Shown here: piece by piece, positions 55,800 through 64,000 of the stretch
Numbering within the stretch: position 1 is the stretch's first letter
How the letters are laid out: every line of letters begins with the position of its first letter
Assembly (NCBI GenBank): GCA_025765615.1
Contig: JAIVFJ010000320.1
Location: forward strand, 1-64,000
DNA from: Zopfochytrium polystomum
Taxonomy: Eukaryota; Chytridiomycota; Chytridiomycetes; Chytridiales; Chytridiaceae
Direction: 5' to 3'
Length of the DNA: 64,000 nt
Program-made: the position numbers and the translations under genes
Notes under the pieces: model-generated
What the model saw: the letters and a program-made list of their open reading frames with translations, nothing else
What the model was told of the DNA's origin: nothing
Databases searched by the model: none

Positions 55800-58509
55800 C
55801 GTTGTTGACAGAAAACAACGCGGACGCATATTTGGCGCATTAAGCAAGCACAGCCAAAAAGGGAGTCAGAAGACTCCTTTTTCCGTGCTCTGCGTCAACC
55901 ACCGACCGTCACTGCGGCCACCGCCATCGCCATCGATTTCGGCCCTCTCCGGCTCTTTTTTTCCGTACGAATCCAGTTGTCCAGGTTTGCCTCTCACACA
56001 CGTTGTTATGCTGCGGCAAAGCTAATCATGAAGGGACCAAGGTTAACCTTTTTGGGCATTAGCATGCACTTAGCTGCCAGCAGTCGCGTTGCACAGAACG
56101 AGGAAGCTCAGTGCAAATTTAGTTTGGGCCATTGTCTCGGGCAATAGTCATGGAGTGTTGCGGACAATGAAGAAGAAACGAGACAGATGTTAGCAAATGT
56201 TAACAAAAGTAAACGAAAAAAAAGCACAGCAAAGCAAGTCTCCACGTACCAGTCCGAGGTGTCAAAACTGGCCAGCACCGCCGGCGTTCGCACTAAAGCG
56301 GCAAGGAACAAAATGTTTCGTTTGAATTCGTGACTACTGAAGAGTCCAGGACGAGTGGCAAGTCCGAGGATCTGCTTGCTCCGAGGTCACACCAGACTTA
56401 GGCCTTGCGAGAAGTTCTTGACCGGGTTCTCGTTGCAACAGGCGCGTTCGAAAGCAGCCTTGAACGCGTGCGGTATGCAACTGGCTCAGTCGGCGGGACC
56501 TGTAGTGCATTCCAGGAAATTGTTGGTTACGGCCTCGTCGAAGTGGAAAGATTGGGGCGGAAGGTACGGATAAGAAAAAGACCCCACTTACCAGAACTGT
56601 TCGAACTGAAGAGCGACAAGGTCTGGCGGGCGGCGAAACACTCAAAGATCCGCAAGCGGCCGAAGCACAGGCAGAAGGAGAAGGTGCATCCGTGCCCACA
56701 GCAGCGGTCTCAACGGCGGTGGTGGCGGCGGCCGCGACGGAGGTGACATCGACGGCAGCAGCGCACGGCGCGTTCTCGAAAGCAGCTTCTTCGACAGGGG
56801 TCAAGCCTGCGGCTTCATCTGTCCTCCGCGCCATCATCACGCTCGCCACAGCCGTCCACAACTTCAGTTTCTTCTTCGACGCGCTCCTCTTCAATGTCAT
56901 TCACGTTGTACTCCGCAGGCCCGGGGCTGGACGCCCTGCTGGACGCCCTGCTGGATGCGGGGGAGGCAGGTCCGGCGGGCTCGTCCATCGCGGCTCGAGT
57001 AAGGAAGAACGACGAGAATAGAGTGCTTGTCCTGCTACAAAAGTCCAACTCTTCCACACCTGCATCCTCCTCGTTCCCTTGAACATAGTCTTCAATAAGC
57101 TCATTCATAAACTCTGACTCGCGTGCCCATCTCTCTTCAAATGCCGGGCGGACCTCGCTTGCACGAGGCTCGTTCCACAGCTGTTCATTTTTTTGCCACC
57201 AAATGTTATAAAAAATCAACGGAAAAAGGGAGCAAAGGGGACCCACCAAATCATCGAGGTGAGTCGACCATCTGAGCGCATTCCACTTCCTTTTCTTCTG
57301 CACAATGGCCAAAAGCTTGGCGCGGGGGTAGTCGTCGTGGTTGGCCGCCGCTTGCCACGCTGCAGCTGTCGCGATTTGTTTAACAGGACCACCAACAATC
57401 GCATCAACTGCAACGGCGGCCGCGGCAGAGCTGACGAGACCAGACTCGAACGCCGTAATTGTCTCGTGGGCGGCACCGACACTCGCCGAGAGAGTCGCAG
57501 AAAACGAATCCCTGGCATCCTGGTAGCGGCTCTCGACCTTTTTTTTTCATTAAGGGAGTGTCAGCAGATTGGCTCAAGCAACGATGGCGCCCATTCTCTC
57601 ACCGACGACTCAAATTCGCGCTCAAGGCTGGCCAAACTCTCTTCAATCTTGGTTCGAAGCTTGTTCCCTGTGCGCGTTCCTTGATTCTTGCAGCCGTGTG
57701 TGAGAGCAGACAACCGATCCCTGTATAGAATGAGTGGACGGAGTGAGAAACGCGTGAATCGAGAGGTAGTAACTCACCTGGAAGGTAAAGAAGTTGGATC
57801 CGAGGCCACCGGGACCTGACAGCAAGTGGTGTTTTTTTCGCTTGCCGAGGCGCGCTGAAGCTGCTCAAAGTCTGTTGCGATGCCCGCAGGACGACGGGCC
57901 GGCGAAACCAACTCCAAAGCACTCTCCAAAAGAACGGCGTTACCTGGCAAAGCGTGTGCGTGCTTCAATGACTGTGAAAGCGTGTTGCCCGCCGACCGCG
58001 AACGAGGAGACGACGACGCGTTCGAAGGAGCTGGAACGTCGTCAGACTCCGCCGCCAACCGCGCCACCGCCTGCGCAGCTGCTGACGCCGTGGCCATCGC
58101 CGTAGCCGTCGCCGTAGCCGTAGCCGCCGCCGTGAAGCTTGTCGCCGCTGCGGACGCGGCCGCCAGCGTCACCGCCGACGACGGCGTCGACGGCTGCGCA
58201 GCCGTCGCGGCTGCGGTTGCCGCTTCAACCGTCGCAGCAGCCGCTGACCTGACGGCCTCCAGCAACAAAGGTGTGGCCACGACGGGGTATGCTGCGTCCT
58301 CCAGGGCCGAGAGGAAGGGCGACGGCGCGACCGAGGACGAGTAGGCGAAGCTGAACCTCCAGCGCTTGGGGGCTGACGGTGGACTGCAGGCAGACGGGGT
58401 GCCTCAGTGGCGCGTGTCCGGGTCGGGGTGCTGAAGCTGTTCGTTGTTGAAGCGAGGGTGCACATTGGTTGTTCCTTGTTCAGGTGAGGAGAAAAAAAAA
58501 AAAAAAACA

Positions 58510-58541
<32 letters not shown>

Positions 58542-58787
58542 GGGGAAAAAAAACGGTAAACGAAAAGGAAAAAGGGAAAAGAGCGGGGAAAAGGCGAGCG
58601 CGAGAAAGCTGGACTGGGCGAGAGACAGAGAGGAAAACGATAAGGAAGGGGCAAAAACAAAAATGAAAAAAAACAAAACAGGAAATCCTCCGACCAACGC
58701 GAAGATTCTTCTTTCTTCCATTTCTTTCTTTGACGCGAACAAACAACCAACTCGAGTCAATCAATCAGGCGATCAATGTGAGTCAAA
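55800..58787. repeat. Right arm of large inverted duplication
   Basis: Minus-strand counterpart of 2797-5900. Near-identity holds from about 56320 to 58490; 55800-56320 is more diverged. See the left arm entry for shared landmarks. Confidence 0.9.
56398..58465 (-). pseudogene. Ala-rich coiled-coil family protein, right copy, frame broken at both ends
   Basis: Mirror copy of 3084-5150. From about 58370 to 56815 the frame stays open when the shared introns are removed: Ala-rich tract, SLKHAHALPGNAVLLES, LRTKIEESLASLEREFESS, VESRYQDARDSF and the acidic block. One A is missing near 58370 relative to the left copy, which detaches the MCTLAST start, and one extra G near 56833 puts TGA after CGERDDGAEDR, cutting off the Ala/Arg-rich C-terminus that is open in the left copy. 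The intron donor near 56565 is a canonical GTAAGT here but GTAAAG in the left copy. The final exon (VPPTEPVAYRTRS...) ends with TAA at 56398. Function unknown. Confidence 0.6.
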
Positions 58788-59430
58788 GAAAAAAAAATGG
58801 AATAGCCGAGCGACAGAAAGATAGAAAGATGCAGAGCTGCCGCCGTGTGTTTTTTTTCCCCTCCGAATCTCATCATTCATTCATTCATTTCGTTGAAAAG
58901 GAAAATAAAAACAAGCCGATTGAGATTATCGTGGAGGCTGGTGTTTTGTTCCATTACCTGTACGCCCACGAGTTCGGCAATGTTGGCTGCGCTGGGTGGA
59001 ATGAGTTCATACCCCTGACTATAAAATGGATTGCGAGTGAATACCGCCGTTCACCAAATTTACTACATCATTTCGACTTTCTGGCAGCCAACCCGACAGC
59101 GGGCCGCACTGCCATTTTGCAGTTGCTGTCGTCCCTCCTGACGCGAGTCTCGCTCGCTCGTGGCACGGGTGTGAGGGGCAGTGCGAAAACGAGGCTGGCA
59201 CTGTTGCAACTCGGATCCCTTTTGTAACCGGTGACTGGGCCACACACAGAGTGCCACCAATAGAGTCCACTAGCCAGAGCCGTTTCGTCGAACACAAAAA
59301 AGGCAAGCCACGAGGACCCAGAGAGCACAACAACCCTTCTCTCAATCAACCCCCGCTCCCGCTCCTGAGCCCCCCTTCTTGGTGCGACCCCCATCGAGCG
59401 AGAAAGCGAGAAATCCACTTCGACTCGTCC
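58788..59430 (+). other. Unassigned open frame region
   Basis: The frame 58900-59227 reads KPIEIIVEAGVLFHYLYAHE and WNEFIPLTIKWIASEYRR, which looks protein-like in composition, but it has no recognisable family, and the upstream part overlaps A-rich repeat DNA. It could be an exon of the following gene or a relic. Confidence 0.3.
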
Positions 59431-59434
59431 CATC

Positions 59435-60410
59435 ATGGGTATAATGCCCTCTCCCAAGAAAGCCTCCACCTCGTCCTTCTCCTCCTCGTCTTCCACACCC
59501 CACCGCCAAACCGCGAGAATCGAAGCGTCACCGGCCGCGTCGACCTGTCCCCAGCGTCAAGCGCAACACGGATGGCACGCCGGACGCGCCAACCGTCATC
59601 CCCAGCGAAGAGGACTACGCGCTGGCCACCGAGCTCTTTGACCCCTTCGCCTTCCTGCTCGACAACCACGTGCGCCACCGCCGCGCGAAAAAGCGCGTCC
59701 CGCCCGCGTACCCACTCCGCAACGCCTCGGAGCGACATGTGTTTGCCAACCTCCGCTTCGATTACGACCAGTATCCCTTCTGCCCCGCCGTGCCCGCCGC
59801 TGTGGCCGCCATCCTTGGCGTGTCGCTCCCCGACGCCCAACGCGCAATGAATCGCCTTTGCAACCTCCAGCATGATGCCGCCTCGCTTGCGTATGCGGTT
59901 AGAAGATGGACTACACAGAGCGAGTCATTGAGCTCGAAGCTAGTGGCCGGCTTGCGGCGCGCCGTGAAGGCGCTGCAACGCGTGGAGCGCGTCGGCCCGG
60001 TGGCCGCGCTGCTGGATCTCCCTGCGGACGATCGTGCGGACGACGAACTGAGGGAATCGTTGAAGTACCCCGTCGGCATTGACCTGTCCGGTCCTCCAGC
60101 AAAATGGACACGAGAGGCGTGGATCGCTGTTTTGTCTATGGCCGATGCGAGAGCAGAGGAATACTACTGTGACCACGGCGTTTACGCGTCGGAAAAGGCG
60201 GCAAGTCGTGCGTACCTGAACGACGTACGTCGGTCTATGAATTACCACAGCGATCGTGGGTCGTGGGAGAAGCATCGGAGGTGTCCGTTCGCGGGAGACC
60301 CTCTCCGCTTTCGCAACTCTAGCACAACACTAGAGTTGCGAACGTGGCGGACGTCCATGCCGTCGGCGGAGGCCATCGATCGATACTTGGACGAACCAAT
60401 CGTCTGCTGA
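59435..60410 (+). CDS. Hypothetical protein, N-terminus unresolved
   Basis: The frame ending TGA at 60408 is open back to about 59445 and clearly coding in character: SEEDYALATELFDPFAFLLD, ASERHVFANLRFDYDQYPF, QRAMNRLCNLQHDAASLAYA, VGIDLSGPPAKWTREAWIAV, ending AIDRYLDEPIVC; about 250-320 residues. There is no ATG in this frame near the expected start; ATG 59435 (MGIMPSPKKASTSS) is one register away, so a short intron, an alternative start or a base indel is likely. Family not recognised. A 13-bp perfect hairpin lies inside the coding region at 60310-60342. Confidence 0.55.
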
Positions 60411-60845
60411 TTTTGGACTCTCCTGTAGTCACTGGGAGCTTTTTCTCGACTGGATGATTATTTGACGGCTTCTGATTCTTTGCATTCAATATTTTATGGA
60501 CCTTGTTGAAAAAAAATCCATGTTTTCAGCAAACCCGGGTACGCCAATAATACACTGACACAAACTTCACTTTTCCCTGTGATGCTTTTTACTTACTTTG
60601 TTTGTCGCCACCGCCGCATCCGCCGCCGCCGCCGCCGCCGCCCTTCCGCCTCGTCTCCCGTCTCAAGTTTGAGAACTACTTTCGCTGACACGATAACTGA
60701 ACCTTGCTCTGCGAATACATGGACTGCTATTTACAGAATCGTCTTAACACCAGATTTCAAAAACATACTCACAACCACCCCTACTACCACTCCGTAAACT
60801 AACTGAACGCGCGTGTACGCAGCGTAGGACCTCCAACCGCTCGAC
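60411..60845. other. Convergent intergenic region
   Basis: Lies between convergent stops. It has a (CCG)n-like stretch near 60611-60642. No gene seen. Confidence 0.6.
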
Positions 60846-63800
60846 CTAGCTGACCCAGTCACCGTCGCAGTCGCAGTCGTCACGCCAGTCGCGGTGCCCC
60901 AACCCCGCGACGTCGTCGCCATGCTCAAGTACGTCGTCGCGCCCCCCCTCCCCCGTCTCAAACACCCCAAAGCACGCCCCGCGCCGCCACTCAAGCCGCT
61001 CGGGCACCAGCCCGGACGGCGCAAACGCCGCTGTCTCCAGCGCCCCGCACTCGCCCTCCCCGACCGCCGCCGGCTGGCCCCCGCGGAACGCCGCCAACCG
61101 CCGCGCGCGCTCCGCGGCGACCCATGCCGACCACGCGTACACCGTCCCCGCGATCGTCACGCTCGCGGAGGAGACGGGGATCGCGGGAACCGTCACCGCC
61201 GCGCCGTCGTGCGTCTGTTGGGGAATCGGTGCCGGGGCGGTGGTGAGGGAGGTGGGGACGAGGGTTCGGGTTCCGGTGGCGGTGGTCGCGGGGGGTGGAG
61301 GCGGTGGGATGGTGATGGGGATAAAGTTCGGCGAGGAGCATGCGTTGAGGACGGCGCTGGCGGTTACGTTGACGTTCTGGCAGACGGAAATGTCTTCCAT
61401 CGTGTGAAGGATTGCGCTCGTCAGCTGCAGGTCAAAGTCCGTGTCGGCGTCCAGAACCTGGGTGAGGGGTTTGGCTTCTTAGTCTCACGAAGACGATGAA
61501 CGGTAAACTTTGGCCCAAACCGCAAAACTGCTGATACCCAGCTGTGTGAAGAAACACATTTTCATTCGGTGGCTCTCGGCGTTATCATACGAATAGTAAT
61601 TTCCTATCACAAAGCGCGTCACAAACATTGCCCCCGGCAAAATGCTTCAAGCCCAATCTTTCACCTTGGATCGTAGTGGAAACAGTCAGAGACCGTGGAT
61701 CCGTCGGCCCATCTTCGACCAAGTAGAACGGCGAAAACGAATCGCGAATTTCGTATTCAGCCAGCAGCCCCCGCGATTGCGTGCACGGCCCGCAAACGGC
61801 GCTCGACGACGAGCGCCCGGAGGTCGCCAGTCCCACGGCGACCTTGCGCATCGGCACGCCCTGGGAGTACGCAAACTGCACGGCCGAGTTGACGTCCCAA
61901 CGAAAACCGTTATCGACGCGCGGGCTGTCTGCGGCGTCGCAATTGACGACTGGTGTGTGGGCGATCGTCGTCGGGGGATCGTCGAACGCGCCGTGGAAGT
62001 CGGACGCGACCAAGCTGATCAGGTCAGAAGACTGCGAGAGGGCCGCGAGGTCGAGGCGTTGCAGAGATTGGTACTGGCCGGGCAGCGTTACGGTCAGCAG
62101 CAGGCCTTTACTTGCAAGGCCGCTCTTTAGGGCCGCCGCCAGGCGGGCGATGTTCGGGGAAACCGCGTCCTCCCAGTCAATGTCGACGCCGTCCAAGCCG
62201 TGGGTTTCGCAGAACGAAACGACGGAACGGAGCAGGTTGGCCGTCAGCTCTGGAGACAGCGCGACGGCGGGAAACACCGCATCGGAGCCCGTCCCGAGGA
62301 AAGGTCCCTGCGCGGTGCAAAAGTTCCACCCGCCGACCGACACGAGGACTCTTACGTTTGGGTTCAGCGCCTTCAACGCCGCTAAGGACTGCAGCTGGTC
62401 ATAGTCGTTCGGCTCGACGCTCGCGACCGTCCCGTCCGAGTTTACAGCCAGAAAGCTGTACACCAGGAGCAGGCTGCTCACGCCCGATGCTGCAGAAACT
62501 AGAGGCAGCACGTGGTCGGAGCGGTACGCGTACCGGCTGCACCACGCCGGCCGCCGGCTGCCGCACTGCCCGACCGTCTCCGTGTCGTTGCGGTACTGCG
62601 CCCACGAGCTGACGCGGACAAGGAGCGTGCCGGTGGCGGACGCGGCGGCGGTGCTGGTGCTCGGCAACGCGGTTGTGGTCGGCGGCGGCGAGGTCGTGGC
62701 CGTCGTCGCGTTGACCCAGCACTCGTCGTACAGAACGTCCTTTGCGATTGTTGCGGTCACCAACGGCGCGCCGACCTGCGCGTACCCGTTCGCCGGGTCG
62801 ACGACGGCGACCGCCACGCCCAGCCGGTCCGACAGCGTGTCGCGCAGGTAGCAGCCGGCTTTGGGCAGCGCGAATGCCGTCAGGGCGTTGGAAAAGGTGA
62901 CGGGGAACGCGGCTTGGACGGCGATCACCGGGACGCCGAGCAGCTCAAGCCCGAGGCCAATGCCGGGCGTGAGGGTAACTTCTAGAGCGATGGTCGCTGT
63001 TGTGGAGTAAGATAGGGACACGCTGTGGGTGGACTGGCCGCCCGTCAGGGTGCCATGGCCGTTGCTGTATGTGTACTCCCACGGAAATAGGTCCACTTTG
63101 GTCGGTAGAGAGACGCTTGCGGTTCCGCTGAACCTGACAGAACCAGCGATCCCCGCTGTCGCAAAGAGGTCGATCGACACGAGGCCCTCAAAAGTGACGA
63201 CGGGAACGTCAAGAATCCGGGTGGTGTCCGTAAAAGCAACCGGAGGAGAAGAAAAGCCGTTGGTGTGCGATGCCTCCACGACCAGCGACGGGGTGAGGTG
63301 AACCACAGAGTATCCGTTGATGCGGAAGAGGTAGTCAGTCGGTTCCGCGAAGCGGATGCGCACGTCGACTTCCCAGTCGAGGTGATGCTCGAGACCCACC
63401 GAGACCCCGGTCACGGCCGACACCGTCCAGCCGTCGAGTGTGTACTTTATTGGAAAGCTTGTGGTCAGCTCCACTGACTCTGTGACGTTCTGGCCCACAA
63501 CAATCTCTGCCGGCGCAACGTCTCCACCTCGACGCGTCAGGTTGTGAATGGCCTGCAAGCCGTGCCAGGGCGGCTTTCCCGACGGCTCGGACCGCTTTGA
63601 AACCGACTGGAGATTGATCTGGATTTCAAAGTGGCTTGAAAAGTCAAGAGCTTCGGATTCGACGACAAGCGTGTCGTTTACCACGGACCGGATAATCTTG
63701 ACTGCGCGATACCCGGGCAGCGACTTGACGGCGAACACACCGTCGACGCTGTGAACCATGGTCTGAACGCAAGGTTCGAACGCAGTAGAAATCAACAGAC

Positions 63801-64000
63801 GAGTCCCGCCTCGCAGAAGGCGGGCGACGGCATCCACATCAGAGCCTGATATCACAATGGTCGAGTCGGTGCATGTGATGTTTTCGCTGCCGTCCAAGTA
63901 CAGGAATTGCGCGTCCGGGTCCGTGCTTTCGAATGCAATGTATCCAGATACGTCCGGATGGTCGACCGTGAGCGACGCAACGTTTGTGGCGCGAAGTCCG
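60846..64000 (-). CDS. Large GH18 chitinase-like protein (5' end beyond window)
   Basis: Glycoside hydrolase family 18 enzymes cut chitin or related glycans using a DxxDxDxE motif; here DGVDIDWE is at 62193-62170 with a preceding VLVSVGGWNF strand. Exons seen: beyond 64000 to 61665, 61603-61509, 61457-60846; more than 1,000 residues. The GH18 domain begins at about TLLVRVSSWAQYRND (62640) and its end crosses two introns (GNYYSYDNAESHRMK, LGISSFAVWAKVLDAD). Before it lie over 400 residues of beta-rich, Val/Thr/Ser-rich sequence that I do not recognise; after it is a Pro/Thr linker (PPPPPPATTATGT) and a Cys-containing tail. Probably secreted or wall-attached, but the N-terminus and any signal peptide are outside the window. 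Confidence 0.85.

Overview
The window looks like nuclear DNA of an early-diverging, probably chytrid-like, filamentous or zoosporic fungus. The evidence is short GT-AG introns of roughly 45 to 100 bases in nearly every gene, fungal-type housekeeping genes, a TPX2 spindle-factor homologue (absent from budding yeast, kept in lineages with animal-like mitosis), a Ty1/copia element, and heavy microsatellite content ((AG)n, (TG)n, poly-T, CAG runs). The taxon itself is an inference from gene content and was not tested by any search.

Layout. 1-9.3 kb is accessory DNA: two degenerate copies of a family with repeated KRKR/SPEPAEV exons (about 1.6-2.45 and 8.0-9.27 kb), and between them the left arm (about 2.8-5.9 kb) of a large inverted duplication. 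10.2-24.9 kb is a compact housekeeping block: chorismate synthase (+), the GPI-transamidase subunit PIG-T/Gpi16 (-), an ALDH8-type 2-aminomuconic semialdehyde dehydrogenase (+), a RidA-fold 2-aminomuconate deaminase-like gene (-), eukaryotic phosphopantetheine adenylyltransferase (+), a TPX2-like protein (+) and a BORCS6-like coiled-coil protein (+). 26.7-29.5 kb holds a type II AAA ATPase (-) whose upstream half does not read through cleanly. 30.0-33.0 kb is one His/Gln/Ala/Pro-rich low-complexity gene (-). 34.4-39.95 kb is a very long vigilin/Scp160-type multi-KH protein (+).

41.2-51 kb is a transposon nest: a LINE-like relic with an RNase H motif, interrupted by a young copia element (42381-50294) with a perfect 5-bp target-site duplication and nearly identical LTRs. 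51.8-55.4 kb holds a head-to-head pair of paralogous, probably secreted, cysteine-containing proteins. The right arm of the inverted duplication follows (about 55.8-58.8 kb), then a hypothetical gene (+) and a large GH18 chitinase-like gene (-) that runs off the right edge.

Functional links that can be supported: the ALDH8 and RidA genes are adjacent and convergent, and their families catalyse consecutive steps (semialdehyde to 2-aminomuconate, then deamination) in the kynurenine/aminophenol breakdown route. Most unusual items: the Gag-Pol junction of the copia element, where an antizyme-like UCC-UGA sits exactly at the +1 frame overlap; the divergent secreted paralogue pair; the 50-kb-spaced inverted duplication whose two gene copies carry different single-base indels; and a Walker B Asp-Gln instead of Asp-Glu in the AAA gene. 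Exon boundaries were derived by eye from frames, GT/AG sites and family knowledge, without transcripts.
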